Positions 35,457 through 45,587 of a stretch of 64,000 nt of DNA are shown one piece after another (position 1 is the stretch's first letter; every line of letters starts with the position of its first letter). The DNA lies in assembly GCA_014802435.1 (NCBI GenBank), contig JAAVCG010000036.1, forward strand, positions 1-64,000. The letters are read 5' to 3'. Under the pieces are notes generated by a model, which saw only the letters and a list, made by a program, of their open reading frames with translations, searched no databases and had not been told where the DNA came from. The DNA comes from Bacteroides sp. (GTDB taxonomy: Bacteria > Bacteroidota > Bacteroidia > Bacteroidales > Muribaculaceae). The position numbers and the translations under genes are program-made.

Positions 35457-38400
35457 TTAGACGGGTGTTTCTTCTGATGGCGGGGTTTGGGCGGGTGAGG
35501 GTTCAGTTGAGGCGGCGAATATCTTGCTGAGGTATTTTTCCTTGAACGTTTGCAGCAGTTCCCAGAATCCGGGCACAAAGAGCGTGCCCATAACTGCGTT
35601 GACGGCCATTCCGAACACAACTGCAGAGCCGAGAGCGATACGCGAAGCGGCACCCGCCCCGGTTGCGAAGAGCATCGGCATTACACCGAAGACAAACGCC
35701 AAGGCAGTCATCATAATCGGGCGGAAGCGGATACGGCCCGCATCAAGCGCCGCCTGACGTATGCTCGCCCCTGACTTGCGGAAATCAATGGCATATTCAA
35801 CAATCAGGATGGCATTCTTGGCCGAGAGTCCCAGCAGGAGGATTATACCTATCTGAGTGTAGATGGAGATGGTCTGCGACATGAAGATACATCCGATAAC
35901 CGTGCCAAGGATGGCCGTAGGCATCGAGATGACCACGGCGATGGGGTCAGTCCAGCTTTCATATTGGGCGGCAAGCACGAGAATGGTTATGACAACGGCA
36001 AAAATCAAGACGAGCGAGATAGTCGTGCCTGATTGCGTTTCCTGATAAGCCTCACCGGTCCAGGCATAAGAGAAGTCATCGCCCACGGACTTATTGAGGA
36101 GCTCTTCCATGCCGCTTATGCAGTCAGCCGTTGATACATTTTGAGCGGGAATACCGGTAATTGAGGCCGTATTATACATATTGTAGCGGCTCACAGTTGC
36201 CTGACCCTCAGAGGGCACGACTGATGCGAATGAGGAGAACGGAACCATCTCACCCTTGGAGTTACGCACGGAGAGACGCAGAATGTCGTCAATATGATTA
36301 CGCGCCTGACTGTCGGCACTGATTGTGACCTGATAGGTGCGTCCGAACTTCACGAAATCGTTGACATAAGAGCCGCCCATGAAGGCCGATAATGACGAGT
36401 AGACATCCTCCAGTTGCAGGTCAAGTAGTTTCACACGGTCGCGGTCAACCTTGACGGTATACTGCGGGACGGTTCCCTGGAATTGCGATGAGAGTTGGGC
36501 GAAACGCTTGTCAGAGGCGCCGTTTTGCTTCATCGCGTCAATGGCCTTGGCAAGGGCTTCCGGTCCGAGATTATTGATGTCAAGAATCTGCATCTGCATT
36601 CCCGAGGTCATGCCGAGTCCGGGAATGGCCGGAGGATTGATTGAGAAGATGTCGGCCTCCTGATAGCGGGAAGCAATCTCATTGACCTTGGCAATCACTC
36701 CGGTGACGCTTTCGGCCTTTCCGTGACGCTCCTTCCAGGGCTTGAGGACCACGAAGAGCGAGCCCGTGTTACCTCCGGTTCCGCCGCCCATCATTGACTG
36801 CCCCGAGATGGCGATCACATCGGCCACCTCCGGCAGGCGGAGCACCTCATCGGAGAGGGAGCTGACAACCCGGTCAGTCCTCTCAAGCGAAGCCCCGTCA
36901 GGTAGCTGAACGGAAGTCATGAAGTATCCCTGGTCTTCCTCGGGAATATAACTGGAGGGCCATTTCATGAATCCCCAGAAGGCTACTCCACACAAGATGA
37001 CGTAGATGCCGATTGCGACGAAAGGATGCTTAAGGAGCGAACCAACCCATTTGACATACTTGGACAGAGTCAGGTTATAGCCCTTGTTGAACCATTTATA
37101 GAGGAAGAAATGAGGGTTGGGGTCTTCCTTCTTGCGGAGGAAGAGCGCACACATTGCCGGGGTGAAGGTCAATGCGTTGAATCCGGAGAAGGCCACGGCA
37201 GTAGCTATGGTGAGGGCGAATTGCTTATATAATTCACCGGTGATTCCGGAGATAAAAGCCGTCGGGATAAAGACCGAGAGCAAGACGAGGACCTCACCGA
37301 CGACGGGCCCTTGCAGTTCCTGCATTGCTTTTTCGGCACTTTGGCGCGGGGTGAGTTTCCCCTCCTGCACCAATCGGGCACAATCCTCCACGACGACTAT
37401 GGCGTCATCAACGACGATTGCGATAGCGAGCACCAGGCCGAAGAGCGAGAGAGTATTCAGAGAGAAACCCATCAGCTTCATTACCGCAAACGTAGCGATG
37501 AGCGATACGGGAATGGATATCATCGGGATGACGACCGCTCGCCAGCTCTGAAGGAAGATGAGGATGACAATCATCACAATCAGAGTGGTCTCGACGAAGG
37601 TCACTAACACATCGTCAATTGAAGAAGTTACGAACTGAGTCGTGTCCATTATGACGCGATAGTGTACCCCCTCAGGGAAGTATTGGGAGAGTTCGTCAAG
37701 CTTGGCCTTTACATTCTTGGCTACCTCCAGGGCGTTAGCCCCCGGCAACTGCTGAATGCCGATAAGCCCGGCGGCATTGCCCGAGACATGAGATACGGTT
37801 GAATAGGAGCTGCTGCCCAGGTCAACAGTGGCCACGTCCTTGAGATGGAGCAGAGAGCCGTCAGGTTCGGAGCGCAGAATGATGTTTCCGAACTCCTCAG
37901 GGGTGGATAGCTGCCCCTGAGCCGTCAGGGTGAACTCGAATTCAACATTGCTATTGACGGGCGGAGTGCCGACGCTACCGGCCGAGACCTCAAGATTCTG
38001 AGACTGAATCATCTGCATGACATCGGCGGGAGTCAGTTCCCTCACCTGCATCTTGGCCGGGTCGAGCCATACGCGCATGCTGTACTCGCCGCCGCCAAAG
38101 GCATTTGCGCCGCCAACACCGTCAATTCTCGTGAGCTCGTCGATGATGTTGAGCTGAGCATAGTTAGTCAGATACAGGGCTGAATAAGCATGCTCCTTGT
38201 CAGATTCAAGGCCGACAAAGAGGATAATATTTGAAGACTCGGCGGTTACGGACACTCCCTGCTCCTTGACGGCAGTGGGGAGAGTTGCTTCAGCAAGCGA
38301 TATGCGATTCTGGACTTTCACGGCGGCTTCGTCAAGATCGGTTCCGTTCTCAAACGTAACCGTGAGCGAATAGGAGCCGGCGCTGGAGTTTGAGCTCATA

Positions 38401-38633
38401 TACATCATGCCCTCAACGCCATTGACCTGCTGTTCAATCGGTTCGCCGACAACCTTAGCCACAGTCTCAGCATCCGCCCCGGGATAAGAGGCATTGACCA
38501 TCACCGTAGGCGGAGTGATGTCAGGATATTGCGCAACGGGGAGGGTTTTCACCGTGACAATGCCGACAATGACCATCAGAATGGCAAGCACCGTAGCAAA
38601 AATCGGCCTGTCAATAAAGAATTTTGAAAACAT
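35457..38633 (-). CDS. RND multidrug efflux permease (HAE1 family, AcrB-like)
   Basis: 1058 residues, standard length. Proton-driven inner membrane transporter of a tripartite efflux pump. Typical features: N-terminal [20 protein letters not shown], periplasmic porter [27 protein letters not shown] stretch, the fourth-helix motif [19 protein letters not shown] with the two Asp of the proton relay, and in the second half [17 protein letters not shown] and [17 protein letters not shown]. Third gene of an operon with the adaptor 21 bp upstream. The short C-terminus ([13 protein letters not shown]) is proline-rich. Substrates cannot be read from sequence. A REP-like unit follows the stop codon. 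Confidence 0.94.
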   Translation of the reverse strand: MFSKFFIDRPIFATVLAILMVIVGIVTVKTLPVAQYPDITPPTVMVNASYPGADAETVAKVVGEPIEQQVNGVEGMMYMSSNSSAGSYSLTVTFENGTDLDEAAVKVQNRISLAEATLPTAVKEQGVSVTAESSNIILFVGLESDKEHAYSALYLTNYAQLNIIDELTRIDGVGGANAFGGGEYSMRVWLDPAKMQVRELTPADVMQMIQSQNLEVSAGSVGTPPVNSNVEFEFTLTAQGQLSTPEEFGNIILRSEPDGSLLHLKDVATVDLGSSSYSTVSHVSGNAAGLIGIQQLPGANALEVAKNVKAKLDELSQYFPEGVHYRVIMDTTQFVTSSIDDVLVTFVETTLIVMIVILIFLQSWRAVVIPMISIPVSLIATFAVMKLMGFSLNTLSLFGLVLAIAIVVDDAIVVVEDCARLVQEGKLTPRQSAEKAMQELQGPVVGEVLVLLSVFIPTAFISGITGELYKQFALTIATAVAFSGFNALTFTPAMCALFLRKKEDPNPHFFLYKWFNKGYNLTLSKYVKWVGSLLKHPFVAIGIYVILCGVAFWGFMKWPSSYIPEEDQGYFMTSVQLPDGASLERTDRVVSSLSDEVLRLPEVADVIAISGQSMMGGGTGGNTGSLFVVLKPWKERHGKAESVTGVIAKVNEIASRYQEADIFSINPPAIPGLGMTSGMQMQILDINNLGPEALAKAIDAMKQNGASDKRFAQLSSQFQGTVPQYTVKVDRDRVKLLDLQLEDVYSSLSAFMGGSYVNDFVKFGRTYQVTISADSQARNHIDDILRLSVRNSKGEMVPFSSFASVVPSEGQATVSRYNMYNTASITGIPAQNVSTADCISGMEELLNKSVGDDFSYAWTGEAYQETQSGTTISLVLIFAVVITILVLAAQYESWTDPIAVVISMPTAILGTVIGCIFMSQTISIYTQIGIILLLGLSAKNAILIVEYAIDFRKSGASIRQAALDAGRIRFRPIMMTALAFVFGVMPMLFATGAGAASRIALGSAVVFGMAVNAVMGTLFVPGFWELLQTFKEKYLSKIFAASTEPSPAQTPPSEETPV

Positions 38634-38654
38634 AAAAACGGGCTGATTTAAAGG

Positions 38655-39773
38655 TTACTTAACAAGATGAGGCTTGACAGTCATGCCGTCACGGACCTTG
38701 AGCAGGGCCTTAGTGACATAGCGGTCACCGGCGGAGATGCCTTTTTCAATGACCCGCAGCGAGTCATGAACGAGCGGACCGACCGTGACCGGAGTATAGA
38801 CAACTTTGTCAGAATCATTGACAACATAGAGATAGCTGCCGCGCTGGTCAGTGGCGAGCGATGCGTCCTTGACGAGAACGGCGTTGTCCTGACGCCCGTA
38901 GGGCAAATCAACCTTGACATACATTCCGGGGCGCAGTTCGTCATACGGATTGTCAATTCGGCACTTGATTGTAAGAGTTCCTGTTGAGTTATTGAGCGCG
39001 GGAGCGAGATATGAAACCTCAGCCGTATAATCATGCGGCATAGGTTCTTCAAAAATTACCGGCACCTTATTATAATTGAGTGAATCCTGACGCGAAAGAG
39101 AATTGACAATATCGTGATAGACATTATCCTCAATGGCGAAGTTAGCCGAGACGGAGGAGTTATCATAGACCGTAGTGACGACAACGGGCTCGGCCCGGCC
39201 GCTCACATAAGCGCCAACGTCGTAGACCCCGTCAGCGACACGCCCGGTAATCGGGGCTATAACGGTGCAATACCCCAGGAGGCGGCGGGCATCAGCCAAT
39301 GCGGCAGTGGCGCTCTTGATTGAAGCCTCAGCCTGCTCATAGGCGCTCTCGGCCTGAATGACCTCCATCTTGCTGACGGCATCACTTTCAAGGGCTTTTT
39401 TCACGGCTTCATAGTGAGCCTTGGCATAATCGCGGGTGCTATTGGCAGTGGCGAGAGTAGCCTCGGCCTGCTTGACTTGGTCAAGATATGTTGTAGGGTC
39501 AATTTTGAAGAGCACCTGTCCTTTCCGGACCATAGCCCCGCTCTCAAAATTCTTTGATACAATCTGCCCGTTGACTTTAGCCACGACATCAACCGAACTA
39601 TTGGCGGTCAGATATCCGGGATAGACGTTTGACAAGGTGACATTTTCAACCGTCGGGATGGCGACATCCACAGTCTCGGCTACCTGAGCCGATGATTCCT
39701 TCGACGCTTTATGATTGCACGACACTAATGCCGACGAGACCGCAAAAAGGGCAATTATAAGTCTGGTTTCCAT
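38655..39773 (-). CDS. RND efflux periplasmic adaptor, lipoprotein
   Basis: 372 residues. A lipoprotein signal ends in LVSC with the modified Cys at 19. Membrane fusion protein architecture: beta-barrel/lipoyl half VDVVAKVNGQIVSKNFESGAMVRKGQVLFKID (about 60-90), a coiled-coil hairpin (YLDQVKQAEATLATANSTRD ... YEQAEASIKSATAALADARR), the second lipoyl half VIAPITGRVADGVYDVGAYV, and a C-terminal membrane-proximal domain. It bridges the permease and the outer membrane channel. Second gene of the operon, 30 bp after the channel gene. Confidence 0.93.
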   Translation of the reverse strand: METRLIIALFAVSSALVSCNHKASKESSAQVAETVDVAIPTVENVTLSNVYPGYLTANSSVDVVAKVNGQIVSKNFESGAMVRKGQVLFKIDPTTYLDQVKQAEATLATANSTRDYAKAHYEAVKKALESDAVSKMEVIQAESAYEQAEASIKSATAALADARRLLGYCTVIAPITGRVADGVYDVGAYVSGRAEPVVVTTVYDNSSVSANFAIEDNVYHDIVNSLSRQDSLNYNKVPVIFEEPMPHDYTAEVSYLAPALNNSTGTLTIKCRIDNPYDELRPGMYVKVDLPYGRQDNAVLVKDASLATDQRGSYLYVVNDSDKVVYTPVTVGPLVHDSLRVIEKGISAGDRYVTKALLKVRDGMTVKPHLVK

Positions 39774-39803
39774 AGTATTTTTTCTTGTATTGTTTGAGCG
39801 AAT

Positions 39804-41192
39804 TTAAATAGCCTCGTCAGGCGAACCGCCAAGGGCCTTATATAAGTCAATCAGGGCAATGAGGGCATCGCCGCGAGACTCAACGAGCGAATTTGCATAG
39901 TTGAGCCAGTCAATCTGAGCGTTCACAACATTGGTAAACGCCGCCAGGCCCTCCTTATATTGGTCAATGGCCAGGTCAAATGACTCCCGGCTCTGCTTAA
40001 AGACTTCATCATAGAGGCCATAAGTCTCAACGGCGGCATAATATGAAGTCATTGCGTTCTCAACCTCGGTATAAGCGGTCATCACGGTTAGATTATAGGC
40101 ATCAATGCTTGCCATCATCTGCTCCTTGGCCTGAGCGAGGGCGTATTTTCGTGAGCCCCCGTCAAATATGGTCCACGAGAGAGTCGGCGCAATACTGTAG
40201 GCGAAATGGTCACTATTAAACTTATCACCCTCCCACCCTACAGAGCCGCGGAGGCTCAAAACCGGGAGAAAATCTTTCTTGGCCATACCAATCTCGGCGG
40301 CATTTTGAGCCAACTGCGCCTCCGCCTCGGCAATGTCGGGCCGACGGCGCAGGAGGTTAGCCGGAATCCCGACGGGGAGAATCCGCAGATATGCCGGGAG
40401 TTTCGCGTCATCCTTAATCATCGGCGCAATATCGGAGGCATAGACTCCAAGGAGAGTTGCCAGCGCATTGAGAGTCTGAGAGGCGCGGGATTGAAGGGCC
40501 GGAAGAGTGGCCTCTGTGGAAAATAACACCGTCTTGGCCTGAGCGACGTCGAGCTTCGACACCAGCCCGGCCTCATGGCGAGCCTCGGCAATCTTTACTA
40601 CTCGCTTCTGACTCTCGATATGCTCTCGGGCCACGGCGATTTCATTTCTGAGTACCAGATAGTTGATATAGTAAGAAGCAATATCGGAAGCGATGCTGAC
40701 CATAGTAGCGACATAATCGGCGCGGGATGCGTTATAGGCGGCGCGCTTGGCCTTTACCTGCGATGTTATGCGCCCAAAGACGTCTAATTCCCAGTTGAGT
40801 GTAGCCCCGGCCGAGAAAGTGTTGGCATCCTTCTCCCGTCCGTTACGGGAACGGGAATATCCGGCCGAAACATCTAAAGTAGGGAAATAGCCGCTCTGAG
40901 TCTGACGGATGGCCAGACGGGCAATTTCACGCCGATGGAGCGCCTGAGCAACATCAAAATTATTATCAATCCCCATGGAGATGAGCGAGTCAAGAGTAGA
41001 GTCTTCAAACGACTTCCACCAGGGGTCGTCCGCAGGGAGAGTCTGAGTAACTTCCTGACTGAACGTCCACCGTTCGGGCATAGGTTGACGCAGATGGGAG
41101 GAGTCATGACTGCGGTCCTGAGCCGAGCTGACACCCGTTGCCCCGGCAATGAGCAGGACAAGTGCTGAAACGTGGAGAATAGTTGCCTTCAT
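39804..41192 (-). CDS. Outer membrane efflux channel (TolC/OprM-like)
   Basis: 462 residues with a Sec signal (VSALVLLIAGATGVSSA) and no lipobox Cys, unlike many OprM proteins. Two tandem OEP repeats are seen: the first around SLISMGIDNNFDVAQALHRREIARLAIRQT and the second around DIAEAEAQLAQNAAEIGMAKKDFLP, with PVGIPANLLRRRPDI between, typical of the NodT-type outer membrane factors. It provides the exit duct of the pump encoded by the two downstream genes. First gene of the operon; no promoter matching the housekeeping consensus is visible in the 113 bp upstream, which instead end in an IS-derived element. Confidence 0.92.
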   Translation of the reverse strand: MKATILHVSALVLLIAGATGVSSAQDRSHDSSHLRQPMPERWTFSQEVTQTLPADDPWWKSFEDSTLDSLISMGIDNNFDVAQALHRREIARLAIRQTQSGYFPTLDVSAGYSRSRNGREKDANTFSAGATLNWELDVFGRITSQVKAKRAAYNASRADYVATMVSIASDIASYYINYLVLRNEIAVAREHIESQKRVVKIAEARHEAGLVSKLDVAQAKTVLFSTEATLPALQSRASQTLNALATLLGVYASDIAPMIKDDAKLPAYLRILPVGIPANLLRRRPDIAEAEAQLAQNAAEIGMAKKDFLPVLSLRGSVGWEGDKFNSDHFAYSIAPTLSWTIFDGGSRKYALAQAKEQMMASIDAYNLTVMTAYTEVENAMTSYYAAVETYGLYDEVFKQSRESFDLAIDQYKEGLAAFTNVVNAQIDWLNYANSLVESRGDALIALIDLYKALGGSPDEAI

Positions 41193-41248
41193 GGAATTCT
41201 AACAACTAACTTTCGTTTTTTGTTGACGGTGCACGGGCCAAAAATATC

Positions 41249-41282
41249 GAGGCCCTGTCAGCAGGAGAGCAGACAGGGCCTC
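41249..41282 (-). terminator. Displaced terminator of maeB
   Basis: Perfect 11 bp stem GAGGCCCTGTC / GACAGGGCCTC (41249-41259 with 41272-41282), followed on the minus strand by GATATTTTTGG. It now lies about 590 bp beyond the maeB stop codon because an IS-derived element sits between them. Confidence 0.55.
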
Positions 41283-41305
41283 AGGTTAGAATGGAGGATT
41301 TTCTT

Positions 41306-41871
41306 AGACCCCGTTCCCCAATATTTGTTAAAGCTGAGGCCGCATATCTCTGAGTGATTTTTGTGATGGAGTGAAGGAGCGATGGGGTCCCATCGTGACT
41401 GAGCGACAGCACAAAAAGCGCCTGAGAGATGCGCTGATAAACTAACTTTTTTTATATCGTCACACAATAAAGTGTAGCCAAATCAAGTTATATGAATTTA
41501 ATAATTTGTAACTTAATAGAATCAACTTGGGCTATCAGACAGATTCGACACTTACACAGCGTAATTCAGACGATTAAACATAAATTACGAGCGGTTTCTT
41601 CAAACTGCAAAAGGTGTTGCGATGGCAGCATGTGCAATGTTTATGTTACGGTTCGTATAATTCACCTCAAACTCAAATTCATCACACACATCTCTTTTTT
41701 TGTCTTTGTTAATCTATCCGTGGCATAAGTTACTATTGCCTCGGCCAATCGTCACGCAGCTGCGTCCGCTTGTTTCGGTCACGATGGGACCCCATCGCTC
41801 CCTCACTGCGCGAACACAGCTGCATAACGCTTGACCGCCTCAGCTTTAACAAATATTGGGGAACGGGGTCT
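41306..41871. mobile_element. Internally deleted IS5-family element (MITE-like), copy 1
   Basis: 566 bp with perfect 35 bp terminal inverted repeats (41306-41340 and 41837-41871, starting AGACCCCGTTCCCCAATATT) and a second, subterminal inverted pair (41371-41399 with 41778-41806). Flanked by TTA on both sides if the ends are taken as GACCCC...GGGGTC. The interior keeps scraps of a transposase C-terminus (TTCAGACGATTAAACA, GATGGCAGCATGTGCAATG) but no usable frame. Copy 2 is at 63303-63888; each copy has an interior segment the other lacks. It ends on the maeB stop codon. Confidence 0.85.
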
Positions 41872-44147
41872 TACTGTTTTGCGGGGACTTCGGCGTCGAG
41901 AGCGGCAATGGCGACGAGGTTGAGAATATCGCGCACGGGAGTGTCGACGTTGACGAAGTGAACGGGCTTTTTGAGGCCAATCTGGATGGGGCCGATAGCA
42001 TCGGCAATGCCCATTTCAAGCAGCAGGCGATAAGCGGAGTTAGCTGCGCTGAGATTGGGGAAGATGAGGGTGTTGACGTCGCGTCCGTTGAGGCGCGAGA
42101 AGGGATAGTTATTGTCGCGCAGGGAGCGGTTGAGGGCGTTTTGGATTTGCATTTCACCGTCAATGGCGAGCTCGGGCGATTCTTTTTGGATTCGCTCAAC
42201 GACCTTGGCAATCATGTCGCCTTCCTTTTCATGGCTTGAGCCGAAATTGGAGAAGCTGACCATTGCCATCACGGGGTTATGTGCGAAGTATTCAACGGAG
42301 TGACGGGCCAGGCGCGTAATGTCATAGAGGGTATCCTCGTTCATCTCAGAGTTGATGGCGGTGTCGGCAAGGAAGAATGTGCCGCGCTTGGTATTGACAA
42401 TGTGCATTGCGGCAAAAGTCTTGAAGGGCTCACGCACTCCGATTACCTCCTTGGCGATTTCGCGATTGGGGATACCGCCGGAGTAAGTTCCGGAGATGAA
42501 AGCGTCGGCATCGCCGCTTTCAACCATCATCATACCAAAGTAGTTGCGGTCAAGCATTTTCTCCATAGCCATAGCGCGGGTCATTCCGCGGCGCTGGAGC
42601 TTGCGGGCAAGGGCATCGGCATAACGTTCGCGACGGGCGGCTTCGCGGTCGTGGCGAAGGTTGATAATCTCCATGCCTTCAAGGCTCACTCCGAGGTTAG
42701 CGGCGCGCTTGGCAATCATTTCGTCATTACCCAAGAGCACGGGGCGGGCAATTCCTTCATGCATGGCAGCCTCGGCGGCGCGGAGCATATTGTCCGTGTT
42801 GGCCTCGCCGAAGACAATGCGCTTGGGACCGGCGGCTTTTGCTTCAAGATGAATCTGACGGAGCATCTTGTTATCGTTGCCCATGAGTTTGCGCAGGCGC
42901 TCTTCATAGTCAGCCCAGTCAGTGATTGGCCGGCGGGCCACTCCGCTTTCGGCGGCAGCGCGGGCCACGGCAGGCGCCACAGTGGTCAGCAGTCGGGGGT
43001 CAAGGGGCTTGGGAAGAATATAGTCACGTCCGAATTCAAGTTTGCCAATACCGTAAGCAGCGTTGACCACCGTCGGCACGGGCTCTTTGGCGAGTTTGGC
43101 AATGGCTCTGACGGCCCCTAACTTCATTGCTTCATTAATTTCAGTAGCACCGGAATCAAGGGCGCCGCGGAAGATGTAAGGGAAGCCTAAGACGTTGTTA
43201 ATCTGATTGGGATAGTCCGAGCGGCCGGTTGCAAAGATGAGGTCCGGGCGAGTTTTGACGGCAACGTCGTAAGCTATCTCAGGGTCAGGATTGGCCAGGG
43301 CGAAGACGATGGGGTTCGGGGCCATTGAGAGGACCATTTCAGGGGTGACGACATCCTTGACGGAGAGTCCGAGGAAGACGTCGGCATCCTTCATGGCGTC
43401 GGCCAGGGTGTGGAGGTCACGGTCAGTGGCAAATTCGCGTTTTTCGGCGCTCAGGCCCGGGCGGTCAGAGCGGATAACTCCCTTGCTGTCACACATAACG
43501 ACGTTTTCCTTGCGCACGCCCAAGGCCACATAGAGGCGAGTGCAGCTCACTGCTGCGGCACCGGCTCCGTTGACCACCAGGCGGATATCACCAATCTTCT
43601 TGCCTTGGAGCTCAAGGGCATTGAGGAGTCCGGCGGCAGAGATGATGGCGGTTCCGTGCTGGTCATCGTGCATCACGGGGATGTCACATTCAGCCTTCAG
43701 TCGGCGCTCGATTTCAAAACATTCCGGCGCCTTGATATCTTCAAGGTTAATTCCGCCAAATGTCGGAGCTATAGCCTTGACCACTTCCACGAATTTATCG
43801 GGGTCCTTTTCGTTGACCTCGATATCGAAGCAGTCAAGGCCGGCAAAGATCTTAAAGAGGAGCGCCTTGCCTTCCATGACGGGTTTACCGGCCTCGGGAC
43901 CAATGTCGCCAAGACCGAGCACCGCAGTGCCGTTAGAGATTACGGCAACGAGATTGCCCTTATTGGTATATTCATAAATGTCAGCCGGATGGGCCTCGAT
44001 TTCCTTGCAGGGGAAGGCCACTCCGGGCGAATAAGCCAGGGCGAGGTCTGTTTGTGATGCGTAGGGCTTTGTGGGTTCCACCTCGATTTTGCCGGGGCGG
44101 GGGTAACGATGATAGTTAAGCGCTTCTTCTTTAGTGATTTTTGCCAT
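41871..44147 (-). CDS. maeB: NADP-dependent malic enzyme with phosphotransacetylase-like domain
   Basis: 758 residues. Oxidative decarboxylation of malate to pyruvate with NADPH formation. The malic enzyme part (about 1-430) shows [45 protein letters not shown], the acidic metal site [11 protein letters not shown] and the Rossmann motif [12 protein letters not shown]. The C-terminal part (about 430-758) is homologous to phosphate acetyltransferase ([18 protein letters not shown] ... FADTAINxxM-type [17 protein letters not shown]) and in MaeB is thought to be regulatory. Probably co-transcribed with purB, 28 bp upstream. The TAA stop codon coincides with the end of the IS-derived element, which did not alter the protein end. 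Confidence 0.95.
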   Translation of the reverse strand: MAKITKEEALNYHRYPRPGKIEVEPTKPYASQTDLALAYSPGVAFPCKEIEAHPADIYEYTNKGNLVAVISNGTAVLGLGDIGPEAGKPVMEGKALLFKIFAGLDCFDIEVNEKDPDKFVEVVKAIAPTFGGINLEDIKAPECFEIERRLKAECDIPVMHDDQHGTAIISAAGLLNALELQGKKIGDIRLVVNGAGAAAVSCTRLYVALGVRKENVVMCDSKGVIRSDRPGLSAEKREFATDRDLHTLADAMKDADVFLGLSVKDVVTPEMVLSMAPNPIVFALANPDPEIAYDVAVKTRPDLIFATGRSDYPNQINNVLGFPYIFRGALDSGATEINEAMKLGAVRAIAKLAKEPVPTVVNAAYGIGKLEFGRDYILPKPLDPRLLTTVAPAVARAAAESGVARRPITDWADYEERLRKLMGNDNKMLRQIHLEAKAAGPKRIVFGEANTDNMLRAAEAAMHEGIARPVLLGNDEMIAKRAANLGVSLEGMEIINLRHDREAARRERYADALARKLQRRGMTRAMAMEKMLDRNYFGMMMVESGDADAFISGTYSGGIPNREIAKEVIGVREPFKTFAAMHIVNTKRGTFFLADTAINSEMNEDTLYDITRLARHSVEYFAHNPVMAMVSFSNFGSSHEKEGDMIAKVVERIQKESPELAIDGEMQIQNALNRSLRDNNYPFSRLNGRDVNTLIFPNLSAANSAYRLLLEMGIADAIGPIQIGLKKPVHFVNVDTPVRDILNLVAIAALDAEVPAKQ

Positions 44148-44175
44148 AGTTTCAGATTTTTTCTATGTATAACGC

Positions 44176-45519
44176 TTAACGGCCTACATAAGTTGAGGGC
44201 GTAATGGCGCGAAGTTCCTCCTTGACGGCGTCTGACACTTCGAGAGTATCAATGAAGTCATTGACAATCTGCGGGGTAATTGCCGTATTGACGCGGGTCA
44301 GGGCCTTCAGAGTCTCATAAGGATTGGGGTAGCCCTCGCGGCGCAGAATGGTTTGAATTCCCTCGGCCACTACTGCATAGTTATCGTCCAGGTCACGGGC
44401 AATGGCGGCATCATTGAGCAGAAGCTTTCCAAGTCCCTTGGACGTAGAGGCGATTGCAATCAGAGTGTGGCCTAAGGGCACTCCGACGTTGCGCAGGACT
44501 GTGGAGTCCGTCAGGTCACGCTGCAGGCGGCTGACGGGAAGTTTCTGAGCCAGATGGGCAAAAAGGGCGTTGGCCATTCCAATGTTGCCTTCCGAGTTTT
44601 CAAAGTCAATGGGATTGACCTTATGGGGCATTGCCGAGGAGCCTACTTCGCCGGCCTTGATGCGCTGCTTGAAATAGTTCATGGAGATGTACATCCACAT
44701 GTCGCGGTCCAGGTCCATGATAATGGTGTTCACTCGGCGCAGGGCGTCAAAAAGAGCGGCAAGGTTATCGTAATGAGAAATTTGAGTCGTCGGGTATTCG
44801 CGCACAAGGCCCAATTTTTCGCGCAGGAAGTTTTGAGCGAAGGCGTTCCAGTCCACCTGAGGATAGGCAACGTTATGGGCATTGAAATTGCCGGTGGCGC
44901 CGCCAAATTTGCCGCTGATGGGAGTGGCCTTGAGCAGGGCGAGCTGAGTTTGCAGGCGGCTGACATAGACCATGATTTCCTTGCCGAGGCGAGTGGGCGA
45001 TGCGGGCTGTCCATGAGTATGGGCCAGCAGGGGGATGTCGCGCCATTGGGCGGCCAGGTCTTCAAGCTGCTCAATCAGCGCATCAATTGCGGGAGCATAA
45101 ACTTCAACGATGGCATCACAGATGCTCATCGGCACGGCGGTATTGTTAATATCCTGTGAGGTCAGTCCAAAGTGGATGAACTCCTTCCAGCCGTCGAGCT
45201 CGAGGACGGTAAATTTTTCCTTGAGGAAGTATTCAACGGCCTTGACGTCATGATTGGTGGTGCGCTCGATTTCCTTGATACGGGCGGCATCGGCCACTGA
45301 GAAGTTTTCATAAATTGCGCGCAGCAGCGGAAACGCCGAAGCGGGCACATCGGCCAGCCCGGGGAGGGGAATTTCACAGAGCGCGATGAAATATTCGATT
45401 TCAACTCTGACACGATAACGAATCAGGGCGTATTCAGAGAAAAACTCGTCGAGACGCTCGCATTTTGAGCGATAGCGGCCGTCGATTGGAGAGATGGCTG
45501 TTAATTGGTTAAGCTCCAT
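44176..45519 (-). CDS. purB: Adenylosuccinate lyase
   Basis: 447 residues. Cleaves succinylaminoimidazole carboxamide ribotide and adenylosuccinate in purine synthesis. Signatures: TNHDVKAVEYFLKEK with the catalytic-region His, FGLTSQDINNTAVP, AHTHGQPASPTRLGKE with the catalytic His, and the fumarase/aspartase signature GEVGSSAMPHKVNPIDFEN with the catalytic Ser. The form with PHKVNP and FENSEGN resembles the E. coli-type enzyme. It has its own -7 element and is followed by maeB. Confidence 0.95.
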   Translation of the reverse strand: MELNQLTAISPIDGRYRSKCERLDEFFSEYALIRYRVRVEIEYFIALCEIPLPGLADVPASAFPLLRAIYENFSVADAARIKEIERTTNHDVKAVEYFLKEKFTVLELDGWKEFIHFGLTSQDINNTAVPMSICDAIVEVYAPAIDALIEQLEDLAAQWRDIPLLAHTHGQPASPTRLGKEIMVYVSRLQTQLALLKATPISGKFGGATGNFNAHNVAYPQVDWNAFAQNFLREKLGLVREYPTTQISHYDNLAALFDALRRVNTIIMDLDRDMWMYISMNYFKQRIKAGEVGSSAMPHKVNPIDFENSEGNIGMANALFAHLAQKLPVSRLQRDLTDSTVLRNVGVPLGHTLIAIASTSKGLGKLLLNDAAIARDLDDNYAVVAEGIQTILRREGYPNPYETLKALTRVNTAITPQIVNDFIDTLEVSDAVKEELRAITPSTYVGR

Positions 45520-45549
45520 AAGATTGATAAATAGTTGAATTTATTACCG

Positions 45550-45557
45550 CAAAGTTA
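45550..45557 (-). promoter_or_regulatory. -7 element of the purB-maeB promoter
   Basis: TAACTTTG on the minus strand, 30 nt upstream of the purB ATG. The -33 region is not convincing. Confidence 0.55.
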
Positions 45558-45587
45558 CGCAAATTTCGCGAAATATAAAAGCACCCC

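Noticed and set aside
41492..41728. Small plus-strand gene in IS-derived element copy 1
   Set aside because: It is an out-of-frame reading of the decayed transposase segment that is in frame in copy 2.
42279..43121. 280-codon plus-strand frame opposite maeB
   Set aside because: Antisense shadow of a conserved gene; no promoter or motif.
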